Origin: Coprinus comatus
Lineage: Eukaryota > Basidiomycota > Agaricomycetes > Agaricales > Agaricaceae
Assembly: GCA_034638255.1 (NCBI GenBank)
Contig: JAWPGT010000091.1
Span: 18,564-82,563, forward strand
Direction: 5' to 3'
Length of the DNA: 64,000 nucleotides
Position 1 is the first letter of the stretch, and every line of letters begins with the position of its first letter. This document shows, in pieces, positions 13,041-24,159 of this stretch. Below the pieces are notes generated by a model that saw nothing but the letters and a program-made list of their open reading frames with translations, was not told where the DNA came from and made no database searches. Made by a program: the position numbers and the translations under genes.

Positions 13041-13855
13041 TGTGGAGACAGACGATCGGGTACTTGAGAAATTACCATTTCCCAAGTCTTTTCCCTCCCC
13101 TAGTCTCCAGTTCAAACCTCAAGCAACGCACATTCCGGCCCCGACTACAATTTCCATTTCCAATCACGCTGGACCCTGACTCAACAACTCGGCCGTCACC
13201 ACAACATCGGATGCTCCACATAGGCCAACGGTTCATTCCTTTCAGAAAAACTTCACCAGGAACAGCGCGCTCGAAACTCAGGAGACAGGGTCTACATTTC
13301 AGTTTGGACAGCTTAGCAGTAATAAAGGACACGAGGTCCGTTTCTTTCTTTTTCTTTTCCTTTCTTATCCTATTGTTTCTATTCCCTTTCATTTCTTTTC
13401 GGCGCTCTGCGCTTCGGTGGTTCAACACCACGTCTGTTCCTGAGCATTCAACTGCTCTTTTCCTAGCTAAAAACATTTTCTTTATTCATTTTTCCACATG
13501 TCCGAAACTTTAATCTATGAACACGCGTACTGCTTAATGAACATTTCTAGTTTTGTGCCATAAACATGGGCTTCGAAGCCCTTCCTCGTTATCCTACTCT
13601 CTAGTATAAATACTACGGACGATGTAGTAGAAAGACAGAAAATTTTACCCTCACTTTTCTGCTTATAACCGCTCTCGAAACTTACTCGAAAATCGCTCAC
13701 TTATTCAAACCTTCTCAAACTCTCGCTCACCACTCACAACGTTCCCTTCTCGAACCCTTCAACAGTAGTTTTGGACTCGAAGCTCTGACAGCTGACGGAC
13801 GCAGCTGTACTCGCATTTATATATATATTGTTGTAAGACGTCTGTTTTCTCTACA
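13041..13855 (+). repeat. 5' LTR of outer gypsy element
   Basis: The LTR is 815 bases, TGTGGAGACAG to TCTCTACA. TATAAATA at 13605-13612 is the likely core promoter for the element RNA. It is identical by eye to the 3' LTR except T at 13772 where the other copy has C, within a CpG. Confidence 0.95.
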
Positions 13856-13857
13856 AC

Positions 13858-13875
13858 TGGAGCCCACCGCGAGGG
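13858..13875 (+). other. Primer-binding site of outer element
   Basis: TGGAGCCCACCGCGAGG begins two bases after the LTR end, the normal position for annealing of a tRNA 3' end (CCA pairs with TGG). I could not assign the tRNA species. Confidence 0.65.
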
Positions 13876-14082
13876 GCTTCAAAACCGAAATTTCTGTCTA
13901 GGATTCCTCGAAACCTTGCGCACGAAGTCATTCTCGGACTTCACGACCCCAGCAATATCTCAATCGACACCCTAGCAACAGCTGAAGAATTCTTTTCTTT
14001 TGGTTTTGAGCAAGACTCTCAATCCGATATCTCCATCCACTGGTCCCACATTCATTCCCCTACATCGAATATCTCTTCTGCA

Positions 14083-16398
14083 ATGCCCTCACAACCAGGT
14101 TCGCCTTCAGGCTCATCTAATCCTAGCCACAATGCACCAGCACCCCTTCCAGCTTATACAGCTCACCATTTCCCTACTGGATCAAGTACCGCACCACCAC
14201 CTTCATTCGTTCCTGCTCAGTTTCCGAATCAACCACCTCCGCCTCAACCACCTCCGCCTCAACCACCTCTTCCCAATCCTACAGCTCAAGGACAGGCTGC
14301 TCCGCCACCTACTATTTTCGTACAACAACCACCTTCAGTCCGTCATATGCCTTCTCGTTTTAGTACCAATGCTCCAAAATTTGATGGAAATCCACAATCT
14401 CTGCGCCCGTTCTTTGAGGAAATGGAAATCTTAGCCCGAGAATGTCAGATCAATCAACGGGACCAAATTATGCATGCTTTACGCTATCTGGGGACTTCTG
14501 AACATGATATTTGGGCTAGTAGACCTTCGGCATCAGGAAATGACTGGTCTCGCTTCAAGGACGAAATTATTGCAATGTACCCGGGAGCAGAAGATGAAGC
14601 ACGCTGTAGTGTCACTGACCTCGAGCTCTTTGTCGAGCACCATGCATCAAGACCTATGACCAGCCGTGCTCAGTTCGGAGAATATTACCGAGGATTTATT
14701 ACTCGTACTACTTGGCTACTGAATAGGAACCTTATATCCATCCGAGAACGCAACAAACTCTTCATTAATGGGTTCCACATTGATTTTCGTAACCAGCTTC
14801 GTCTACAGCTTCGTCTCCAAGACCCTATCCACCCTCTTGATGATCCATGGGATATATCAGCTATGGAACAAGCAGCTCGCTTCTTACTTGAAAGCACTAA
14901 CATCGGAACGAACTCTGTTTATCCTAATCCATATGCCTCCCAACCAACTCTACCAATTCCAGCCACAGTACCACCACCTCCATCTAGGAATACATTCGAC
15001 ATGTCTACCATAGAAAACATCTTAACTTCGGACGCTTTTCTTAATCGGCTAGCTGGGAAACTCACCTCACCATCGCATAATACATCATATCCTCTTCCCA
15101 GTCAACCAAACTCCCAACTGAGACGACCCGCATGGCCGTGTGGCTTTTGTTCAAACCCAGACCATATGTTCCGACAATGTACTGTGCTAGAGGACTATAT
15201 TCAGCAAGGTCTTTGTGTCCGGGATGCTTCGAATCGTATTTGCATGTCAGATGGGACTTTAATCTCTACGCAAACAATGCCTGGACGAAATATGAAGGAG
15301 AGAATTGATAACTGGCAAAGAAATCGCTCACCACCCATTATACAAGCCAAGGTGAACGTTATTGAAGTTTGCACTGTCCCAGAAGCTTCTCAAGCATCCT
15401 ACACTTCGTCTATGGCTCATATCACTTCCCCGATCACCCAGGATGAAAACGAACTTGCTCAACTTGAAGCAATTACCCTAGCTAATCTGAAGCGACAAGA
15501 GGAGATCAAAAAGCGAATTGGAGCAAATGGAAAAGGAAAGAACTCACAAGCGAACTCAAATCGACCTCAGAACTCTTCCAATCCATCTCAGAATTCCCCT
15601 TCTACCTATCCACCCTCTCAATCCACTCCATCAGCCGAAATTCCACTTAAGCGAACCATCCCCACTCCCACCAGCCAACAACAGTATCGCTTTGCGTCAC
15701 CTATTGAGGATCCTAAAGCTGTTCAGGATGTTATTCAACGAATTCTTGATAACCCTATCACCTTGTCCCAACGAGAGCTACTTGCGATTGCTCCAGATGT
15801 CCGAAAACAGATCAAGGACCAGATAACGACACACAGAATACCTACTGGATCACACGTTAATGCATCAATAATTGAGAAAGGTCAAGACGACAACAACACA
15901 CCTTATTCATCCCTTCTCCACCAACATCCCTCTCTCCCATCCAATCCAATCATTGTCGCAAAAGAAGTTGAAGAATTACGCACCATACCAGTAGAACTTA
16001 ATGGAAAGGAGGTGATTGAGGCTATTCTTGATGAAGGATCACAAATTATTGGCCTTAGACGAGATATTTGGGAGAAACTTGGTCTTCCTCTCTACAAAGA
16101 TCAAAATCTGTTAATGCAAACGGCTAACGGTTCATCAGGAATGACCTTGGGGCTGATCCGCAACCTCCCAGTTCGTATAGGCAACAACACATTCTATCTC
16201 CAGGTCCAAGTCCTCGAAAATGCGCCCTATGAAATGCTACTTGGACGACCTTTCAACACACTCACTGAAGCACAAACCAACCACTACAATAATGGGGAAT
16301 CTCACCTCACTTTACGCGACCCAAATACCAATGAAACAATCACCATTCCTACTGCTACTCGTATCCAGACTCATGAAAGCAAGAATTCAGGTTTTTAG
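14083..16398 (+). CDS. gag: Gag-protease polyprotein of outer gypsy element
   Basis: This is a 771-residue frame. The N-terminus is Pro/Gln-rich, followed by a capsid-like region (about residues 100-270) starting NAPKFDGNPQSLRPFF. A CCHC zinc knuckle (CGFCSNPDHMFRQC) is at 15138-15180. A retropepsin-like domain follows near residues 630-760, with LDEGSQIIGL where most families have D-S/T-G, and a second motif (MLLGRPF) near its end. The frame is open without a stop back to the primer site, so translation might begin upstream of the ATG at 14083 by an exon I cannot see. It ends at TAG 16396-16398, and pol continues in the -1 frame. Confidence 0.85.
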   Translation: MPSQPGSPSGSSNPSHNAPAPLPAYTAHHFPTGSSTAPPPSFVPAQFPNQPPPPQPPPPQPPLPNPTAQGQAAPPPTIFVQQPPSVRHMPSRFSTNAPKFDGNPQSLRPFFEEMEILARECQINQRDQIMHALRYLGTSEHDIWASRPSASGNDWSRFKDEIIAMYPGAEDEARCSVTDLELFVEHHASRPMTSRAQFGEYYRGFITRTTWLLNRNLISIRERNKLFINGFHIDFRNQLRLQLRLQDPIHPLDDPWDISAMEQAARFLLESTNIGTNSVYPNPYASQPTLPIPATVPPPPSRNTFDMSTIENILTSDAFLNRLAGKLTSPSHNTSYPLPSQPNSQLRRPAWPCGFCSNPDHMFRQCTVLEDYIQQGLCVRDASNRICMSDGTLISTQTMPGRNMKERIDNWQRNRSPPIIQAKVNVIEVCTVPEASQASYTSSMAHITSPITQDENELAQLEAITLANLKRQEEIKKRIGANGKGKNSQANSNRPQNSSNPSQNSPSTYPPSQSTPSAEIPLKRTIPTPTSQQQYRFASPIEDPKAVQDVIQRILDNPITLSQRELLAIAPDVRKQIKDQITTHRIPTGSHVNASIIEKGQDDNNTPYSSLLHQHPSLPSNPIIVAKEVEELRTIPVELNGKEVIEAILDEGSQIIGLRRDIWEKLGLPLYKDQNLLMQTANGSSGMTLGLIRNLPVRIGNNTFYLQVQVLENAPYEMLLGRPFNTLTEAQTNHYNNGESHLTLRDPNTNETITIPTATRIQTHESKNSGF

Positions 16399-16531
16399 AT
16401 GTCGATGATTTGGTTGGACACAGCCGAGGAGATACCCTAACAACAACAAATAAGGACATACCTTCCATATCCAGCACTCGCCTCTCCTGCTCTATGATTT
16501 CTCCACTCGTTTTCACTACCAAACCATTTAC
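16395..16531 (+). pseudogene. pol: Start of outer pol frame, cut by nested element
   Basis: From the gag stop, the -1 frame is open (LDVDDLVGHSRGD...) up to 16531, where the nested LTR starts. It joins exactly in frame to 24800 once the nested element and one copy of the TTTAC duplication are removed (..KPF-T-PIHKPQ..). Confidence 0.8.
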
Positions 16532-17166
16532 TGTTATGACCACGAACCGTTAAGCTGAACACTCCTGGAACTTAAACGCTAGAGTGCAGTCGTGTAGGAA
16601 CGTGCGATCAATAAACACTCTGCTGCAATCTCAAGGCCTTTCAACCTAGTGACCGAGAGGTATGGAGACAGAGATGTATAAGGGCTACAACAGAAGAGAT
16701 TAAAGCTTAGGGCTTTAATCGTCTAATACATCGAGTATTTATACTATTCTAGGGATGTACCTAATAATAGCTACTAACTAATTATAACCTAATACTCGTC
16801 ATTGCTTTATAATCTACTCCATACACAATGCTAGAACTGTCAACAGGAGTAGGTGAGACATCGGGGTCGGGGACTATTTACTCCATATACAATGAAAGAT
16901 TAGTCAACAGGAGTAAAATGACGAAATGGATAACTAATACTGGAGTCGGGGAAATGTATACTTCTAAGCATAAGTGGAGTCTCATACTTAGTTCGACGTT
17001 AGGTCATAACGATGTCATAGTGATGTCACTGTGATGTCACCGGGGAATGGTATGTCAAGCGGAGTCGTCCATGGTGTTGTCATTGGGAATGAGTTCGGGG
17101 AAGATGGCGAACAAGTCTTCCTCGGTGGTGGTGGTACGGGCCGGTGGTTTGGGTGGACTCGTAACA
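16532..17166 (-). repeat. 3' LTR of nested element
   Basis: This 635-base LTR lies downstream in the element's own orientation. It matches the copies at 24160-24794 and 53417-54051. The last part of the extra ORF reads into it and stops at 17055. Confidence 0.95.
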
Positions 17167-18384
17167 TTACTTCCTTCCTTAAGGGGAATGTCCTCATTCT
17201 CAACTTCAGAGGTCTCGGCAAGGGGAGCCAGTGATGTTGGCCTCGGCGACGGGGTCGTAGTCTTCTCCAAAGTTTCGTCCAAAGTCTTCTTGATTTGATC
17301 CAGTACTCTGGCGTGAGCGGCGGCGTGCTTGGCGAGAGTGGGAGTGGCATCGATGATGTCTTTCACTGCGAGATCCAGTCGGAATCAGGGTACGGGGTCC
17401 TGTCAATCGTGAGCGGCGTATCTCTGGTGGTTCATGAATGCTAGGACGCGTTGTCCCTCGATTGATTGGTTGTTGTGTCGGTTGCTGTTGTAAAAGTGTC
17501 CTATCTCCTTGTAGAATGTTACTGTCCGTTTTATCGGCAGGGCGGAGTTTAGGGTTTTGGATGTAGTGCTCCTCAATAACGGAGGTCGGGATGGTGTTGG
17601 AAGGGAGGCCTTTGTACTTGTTGCGGGAGCAATGCTTGGCATAGTGGCCTGGAGCAGTTTGCTTACAGTGGTTGCAGAAGTAACTTTCGCAATGTGGTAG
17701 GAAGTGGTTATGTCCGTTACATGCAGGGCACCGACGCTGTGTGGATTTAATTGGTGGCATGTATGGGGTCTGGGGACGTTGGCTGGGAATGTTTGGTGGG
17801 ATAGTAGGTTGGTCAGGTAGTAGCTTTCCTGAGTGGTCAGGTTCCGGGCCCATTGTTCGAGCATGTAGTGGTTCCTGAGGAGGGTCGTGAGTCACTTCCG
17901 AGTCTCTAGAAAGGGTTCCGTCCCTTCGAGTCTCAAGGTTGCTAGTGCTAACATATCGTGGTCCAAAACTAACGCTGAAGAGCGAAGGTCTTGAATTTCG
18001 GGATCTGTCAAGATCCTGGAAAAGCTGGTGGAGGCTAGCATGCTCTGGTTGTGAAAAACCATTCGATTGGAGTTTTTGACAAGTGTGGGCCAAGGTGTCC
18101 CAAAGGTACAGTTCCTTAGCTCTTTGAGGAAAGTAAGCAGATAGGTCTTCCTGAAGGGTGTGAAGGAGTGTGCGGCGTTCAGAGTTGTTTCGATGAACGG
18201 ATTCGAGGTCAGTGATGTATGTTTCGCATGATAGTCGGAATCGAACAAGCTGAGTGTCAGGGGAATACGGGAGAGGGATGCGTGTGGTGGAACCATTGGC
18301 AGGAGCCAAGGTTTGGGTTGGGAGTACGGTGGAGGTGGCATTGGCGATAGTAGTGATGGGTGTATTGGGAGGAGAGTAGAGCAT
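17055..18384 (-). pseudogene. Extra ORF with two zinc knuckles between integrase and 3' LTR
   Basis: A frame starting ATG at 18384, 16 bases after the integrase stop, encodes about 340 residues before a shift. The first third is rich in Pro/Thr and then helical (LESVHRNNSERRTLLHTL...). Near residues 220-260 lie two zinc-knuckle motifs: CPACNGHNHFLPHC (CX2CX4HX4C) and CNHCKQTAPGHYAKHC (CX2CX6HX4C). Around 17366 the sensible frame changes; the downstream frame (KDIIDATPTLAKHAAAHARVLDQIKK..) has a helical stretch and an acidic tail and ends at 17055 inside the LTR. The position is that of env in retroviruses, but I see no signal peptide or membrane span. It could be a second Gag-like nucleic-acid-binding protein. 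Confidence 0.75.
17169..17180 (-). other. Polypurine tract of nested element
   Basis: On the minus strand AAGGAAGGAAGTAA directly precedes the 3' LTR, the expected place for plus-strand priming. Confidence 0.7.
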
Positions 18385-18400
18385 TGAACTGGGGATTTGG

Positions 18401-21400
18401 TCAGAGTCCGTGTCTCTTTTTATAATCTTTTAGGATTGCTCCTGAATTGGTAAGATTCGATTCAGGCTCCCAAGAATCTTCCGTAGAAGAGTATCCTTTC
18501 CAATGAACAAGATACCGTCTTGTCCTCGGGGTTCCTCGGTGGTTCAGGATATTTTCGACTTCGTATTCTTCTTCTCCATTTACGATGTCTGGAGGTGGTG
18601 CTGTAAACATTTTGCCATATACGTCATTCTCTTTGACAGGAGTGAGGAGTTGGATATGGAATTTGTTGTGGATCCTCCACGTCATTGGTAACTCTAGCTC
18701 ATAGGTGGTTGTTCCTATTTTGCGTAGAATTTTGAAGGGGCCTTCTCGGCGCTGTGCTATCTTCTTCGATTTGTATTTGATTTGGAGGTTTCTGTTATCG
18801 AGCCAGACCCGTTGTCCCGGTTCTAGGGTTGGTAATGGTCTGTTCGATCGAGCGGCCATAAGTTGACGCATGTGTTCATGAGCTTCTTGAGCCTGTTCTC
18901 TTGTTTGTTTGAGGTATTCAAATCGGGATGAGATAGATGGGATGTTTGAGGGTTCTTCCGTAGTATGGAATGTTTTTGGTGCATAGCCATACATTAGTTC
19001 GAATGGGGTTTGAGTGCGACCAGCATGGGTACGGGAATTGTGTGTAAATTCGAGGATAGGCAGTGCTCGTGCCCAGGAGTTGGGGTTTGCAGAGCAATAG
19101 ATGGATAAGAATAGTTCGATCTCTTGATTGAATCTTTCGGTTGATCCGTCGGACTGAGGATGATAGGCGGTCGAGTATGCGGGTTCTATATTTAGTTTTG
19201 AATAGAATTCTTGCATTGACTTAGCGATGAATTGGGGTCCTCGATCTGAGATAACCTTTTCGGGAGTTCCGAATTTGGCGAATAACCGTTCTATCAATAG
19301 CTCGGCTATGTCATCGGCTGTGGCTGTTTTCGCAGTAGGAATAATTAATATCCCCTTTGTAAGTCCATGGTCCACTATGGACAATATAGAGTCATAGGGG
19401 CCATCTGGAGGTAGATCCGTTATCATATCCATGGAGATTTGGGTAAATGGACGGATGGAAGCAGGTCCTTTTATGGGTTGTAAAGGTGCTTTGAGTGGGT
19501 GGCGGTTGATCTTGTATTGTTGACAAGTTCCACAACCTTGAACGTAGTTGTGTACGAACGAGTTCATACCGGGCCAGTAACAGTATTGCTTTAGTTTTCG
19601 TAAAGTTTCTGTAATTCCTGGGTGTCCAGCGGTGATATGGTCGTGTACTCTTTGTAAGAGGGATCGTCTGAGAAGAAGATCATCAGGGATGACAATCTTA
19701 TTCTGATAGCGGAGGAAACCATCGTCATCGATGACGTATGTTTCAGGGATAGATGAAGACCGTTGTTGAGTGACGTCTTTTATTTTCTGACCGATGAGGT
19801 CATCAATAATGCAGATTGACGTTTCTTGTAAATCTGTGGAGAATAATGACGGGGGTAGTGCAGTTACGTCATGGTTATCATCTCCGATGGGTACGTGATC
19901 AGGTCTTCGAGATAGATGATCAGCGGGACCATTTTTCTTGCCGGGAATATGTCGGATTTCGATGCTGAATCGTTGCATATACGCTGTCCATCGTGCTTGT
20001 CGTCAGTTGAGGTCTTGAGGGTTCTTCCAACGTTTGAGGTTTTCGTGATCAGACCATACAATGGTTTTGTGTGGTGATCCTTCGAAGTAATGTCTCCACT
20101 CTGTGAGTGCTCGAATTATTGCGAGAAATTCTTGCTCTGAGCAATGATAGTTTCGTTCAGCTGGATTGAAACTTCGGCTGTGATAAGCAACTGGGTGCTT
20201 GACTCTGTTGGTGTCTCGTTGTAGTAGGACAGCTCCTGTTGCGTATAGAGATGCATCGCATTCTATTTCAAACGGTTTAGTTTGATCAGCAACTGTGAGG
20301 ATGGGCTGTGTGAGAAATCGCGCTTTCAGATCTTCGAATGAAGACTGGCATTCGGATGTCCAATCAAATACTTTGGTATTAGACATAAGAGCGTTAAGCG
20401 GATGTGCGAGGTCGGAGTAGTTTCGAATGAATTTGCGGTAGAAGTTGCAAAATCCAATGAACTTGTGAACATCTCGTACGGATTTTGGTACAGGCCATTG
20501 CTGGATGCCTTGTAGTTTTGCGGGGTCCATGGCGACGTTGTTGGGGGTGATGATTACACCGAGATACTCGAGGTGTTGTTTTTCAAATTCACATTTCTCT
20601 GTTTTGAGAAATAGGTCGTTCTTTAGGAGGATTCGTAGTACTTCTTTAGTAATACGGCGAAGTTCCTCTTTAGTTTTGGCATGAATGAGGATATCATCCA
20701 TATAGACAATGACTTCTCCATCATCTATCAGCTTTCTAAACAATGAGTCCATCATTGCTTGGAAGGTAGCTGGCGAATTGCACATTCCAAAGAACATGAC
20801 TGTGGGTTCGAAAAGTCCTTTAGTTGTTTTAAAGGCTCCTTTCCATTGATCTCCATCTTTTATGCGGATATTGTTATATCCTAGACGAACATCAAGTTTT
20901 GTGAACCATTTCGAATCTCTCAATTTATCGAGTATTGATGAGATGAGGGGAATGGGATATGCGTTTTTGATAGTGTGTTGATTTAGATATCTGTAATCTT
21001 GACAGGGCCGTAGTTTTCCATCTTTCTTTCCTACAAAGAAGAAAGGGGAGGCCATAGGTGATTTTGAAGGTCGAATGTAACCTTTTTCAAGATTCTCTTT
21101 TAAGAAGGTGTCGAGTTCTTTCTCTTCTAGAGGTGATAACTGATATGGTTTAATTGAACGAGCTTCGAATGAATCTTCGAGTTCAATTTTATGATCCCAA
21201 GGTCGGGTTTGAGGAAAGCGTTCTGATGCTTTCTTGTCAAAGAGTTTGTAGAATTCGGCGAACTCTTTAGGAACGACTTTCTTAGGGTCGTCCTGTTTCT
21301 TGTCACCAAATTGTTGAGCAATGGTGTTAGAGGATGATGTTTTGACGTTGATTTCAACTGAGTCTTCTTCGTCGAGGCAGATTTTGTTCAGTTGTATGTC

Positions 21401-21892
21401 ATCATCTGTAATGGTTTGAATTAGATCAAGGTATATCTCGTCGCTTGATTCTTCTTCTCTCCATTTGAGTACTCTGTCAGACCAATTGATGTCTGGATTA
21501 TTTTCCTGTAACCAGGGGAATCCTAAAATGATTCTAGGTTTTCCGAGACTGATTATTTTGGCTTTGATGGTTGTTTGTCGACCATTAACTGTGCAGTTCA
21601 ATGGGGAATAGAATGAACAAACACCATTTTTGGTACCATCTGCATTGTAAGCAGTAATGGGTTTTAAGAGTTTCTTGACAGGCCATTGGTGTTGTTTTAC
21701 CAAAGCTGGGTCAATGAAATTTCCTCCTGCTCCTGAGTCGATGAGGGCGAGGATATCCACGATTTCTGAGCTGGCTACTGCACTGGAAGTTTGTGTGGGG
21801 GCGTAGATAGAATTGGATCCATTTCCTCCGAGTTGTACAGCGTTGAGTGGAAGAGGAATAGAATATGATGATGTAGATGGGGCAGTAGACAC
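18401..21892 (-). pseudogene. pol: Pol polyprotein of nested chromovirus (PR-RT-RH-IN-chromodomain), one TGA
   Basis: Two open stretches in the same frame (21892-20003 and 20002-18401) are separated only by TGA at 20005-20003. Protease: LIDSGAGG at about residues 51-57. Reverse transcriptase: SPMASPFFFVGKKDGKLRPC and YMDD near 20700. RNase H: IECDASLYATGAVL through LSRRPD. The stop lies in a PQDLN-RQARW context, where the family normally has Arg or another residue. Integrase: HHCC zinc finger (H..GHPG..CGTC) and a DDE core (SMDMI, SDRGPQF, DGSTERFNQE). A GPF-type module (REGPFKILRKIG) and a C-terminal chromodomain (EVENILNHRG..YLVHWKGYSSTEDSWEPESNL) follow. Chromodomains of this type direct integration to chromatin marks. 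Confidence 0.92.
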
Positions 21893-21927
21893 AGATGGAA
21901 GAGAGTTAGACGTGGTGGCTAATCTCT

Positions 21928-23087
21928 TTAAGCAAAATCCTTGATTTCGCTGTTGAAATCGTCGTTCATGTTATCTTGGGAGAAGTAATCGTAGACGTCT
22001 GCTACTTCTTCTTCAGGGGCGGTTTCAATGAGGTTGTTGATCTGGCGTCGTAGATGGGGGTTTCGATTTTTGGTCGGGGCCTTCCTCTGGTTGTACGCCT
22101 GGCGAGGGATTGACCTCGGGCGATTAGGTGATGGGCCAGTTCGTCGAGCTGGGCATCGGTTGGCGAAATGGCCTGGTTTCTTGCAGAGGAAACAGAGTCG
22201 ATCTCTGAATAATTCCTTTTGTTCGCTTGTGAAGACTCTGTCGATGAATTGATTAAGGATTTCTCCGGGATCAATTTGAGATGGCTGAGGGGTTTCTTCT
22301 TCAAAGTCCTCCTGTTCATCGTGTATGTTACAGAGTTCCTCTTCACTGTTGAGGCGAAGGTTATTGATTGCCTCTTCGATGTAGTCGACATCCATGGCGT
22401 ACGGGTCTTTTGCGACCACGGGTGGTTGAACGTAACGCGGGATAGACTGCGGTTGACGAAAGTTTTGAGCCTGGCGATAGCGAGGGTTTTGACGTATTTG
22501 AGGGTTCCTTTGGGGATAGTGTGTCTGACGATAGTCTCTTCAGACTGAAGTATGTGGCTGGCTGCGCGGGCAGCGCCTTTCCATGCTTCATAGGTATCGG
22601 CTGGCATGGCTCTGATGGCATACATTCCAATTGTGGGTTCAAGACCCATTTTGAAGAGATGGATTTTGAGTGTGTCTTGTGTGATTTGTGCTTCAAGTGC
22701 GAGGGATTCGAATTCTGCGATGTACTCATGTACGTTGCGCATTCCTTGTTTAAACTTGGTAATCCGGGCCATGGCATCTGAGACATGGGTGGATGAGCGG
22801 AAGCTTGTGTCCAAGGCTTTGGTGAATGCTGTGAAGGTTCCCAAGTTGTAGGTTGAAGTCTTGTCGTCGTATGCGCTTTCTGTGAAGGCATGTGCCCATG
22901 TGGCTGCCGGTCCAACCATAAGGGAAAGAGTGTATAGGATCTTTGTTTCGCTGTCATGGAATCGGGCTTGATCTGCTGCATAGTAGATTCCAAGTCGTTG
23001 CTTCCAATGACTGTAGGATGCTGTGTCTCCAGCGAATGGTGGGGGAACTGGGAGTTTGAGTGCTGGGACTGTGGTTGTGGAGGGCAT
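21928..23087 (-). pseudogene. gag: Gag of nested chromovirus, frameshifted
   Basis: From ATG 23087 the frame encodes a capsid-like region (PPPFAGDTASYSHWKQRL..., residues about 15-180). Near 22543 the coding sense moves to another frame: a Gln/Pro-rich linker, an acidic segment and a CCHC zinc knuckle (CFLCKKPGHFANRC) near 22155-22195, ending at 21928, 36 bases before the pol start. One small indel explains the change. The capsid frame is open upstream of 23087 to about 23590 (acidic and proline-rich), so a longer N-terminus is possible. Confidence 0.85.
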
Positions 23088-23695
23088 CTTTGAATTTGAG
23101 CTTGGCGAGCTGTTTGTAGTAGGTGTGAGGGGATTTGGTGGAGCCGGGGGTAATGACGAAGTGTGTGGGGTTGTTGGGTTGGCGGGAGTTGGGATTGGTG
23201 TATGGACTCGAGACGGGATAGTAACTCTAGGTCTTCGAGGAGGGATTGGCGGGGGGTCGTCGTCGTCTGAGTCGTCTTCTTCGGATGAAGATTGTTGTTT
23301 TTCTCTGTACTGCTGTTTTGAAGTTTCGCTAGATTGCGAACCTTGTCGTTGTATAGGACTAGGTTCTCCGAAAAGCTGAGATTGGGGAGGTACTGGTGGT
23401 TGTGTATAAAATGACGAGGTGGAGCGTCCAGAGTCTTGTGAGGTAGAGGCTTGGATCGGTCCGGGGATGTGAACTGGGAAGGGTTCGGTGGAAGGGGTTT
23501 CTCTGTAACGAGATCTGCTTCGTTGAAGTTGTGACCTATCAAATTCCGGTTTAGGAACTGATGTTTGGCTGGTTCTTCGTTGTCGTGAAATGATGATTCA
23601 GAGTTGGTGGTTGCCCAAGAATTGGTAGAGGTTTTTATAAAGGAGTGTGGGGGTGTAAGGAATGGATTGGGAATGGAAAAGGGAGAACTGCTGTC

Positions 23696-23799
23696 TAACA
23701 GCTTGATAATGCTCGCTTAGAGCTTTTACTGACTAACAGCTTGAGTGCTCGCTTAGAGCTTTTACTGACTTAACAGCTTGCGCTCGCTTAGAGCTTGAC
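23696..23799. repeat. Three tandem repeats of about 37 bases in nested-element leader
   Basis: Units starting TAACAGCTTG at 23696, 23734 and 23771 each contain GCTCGCTTAGAGCTT. They lie in the untranslated leader between the primer site and gag. The last unit is shorter. Confidence 0.85.
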
Positions 23800-24145
23800 G
23801 GCCAGGGGGTCCTAATTAAAGGGGCCTGACTACGACTTACTAAATGCGTAGATTTCAGCGATGTACAAACCCACCGCGGTCCGGTTGGCTAGGATTTCAA
23901 ACACCTAGACTTCCCACTTTGCTCCGGCGAAGGAGTATCACTTTGTGAGCTGCGACGCGTTATACCAGGGATTAGCGGGTATAACGACTACCAGTATACC
24001 ACTAAGAGGTACCGGTTAGACCAGAACAAGTAACGCCGTTTCAAGTTCCAAGATGACGGGAATCGATTGACTGCCGGGTTGCGACAATCCTCCGTTCGGC
24101 TCCAAGGGGGAGAGACCAGATAACCCTACCGGTCCAGTGAAAGGG

Positions 24146-24157
24146 AAGCTTTAATCT
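24146..24157 (-). other. Putative self-priming site of nested element
   Basis: On the minus strand AGATTAAAGCTT starts two bases after the 5' LTR. It does not begin with TGG as tRNA sites do. Instead it is the exact complement of AAGCTTTAATCT inside the LTR, about 35 bases after the TATA box, where the RNA should start. This is the arrangement of self-primed Tf1/sushi elements. Confidence 0.75.
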
Positions 24158-24159
24158 AA

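Noticed and set aside
13072..13476. 134-residue frames in the outer LTRs on both strands
   Set aside because: Present twice because the LTR is duplicated; no motif and overlapping the promoter.
16828..17034. Identical 68-residue frames at 16828, 24456 and 53549
   Set aside because: They lie within the three LTR copies and recur only because the LTR recurs; no coding character.
23696..23799. CRISPR-like array
   Set aside because: The three units are contiguous tandem repeats without spacers in a retrotransposon leader of a eukaryote.
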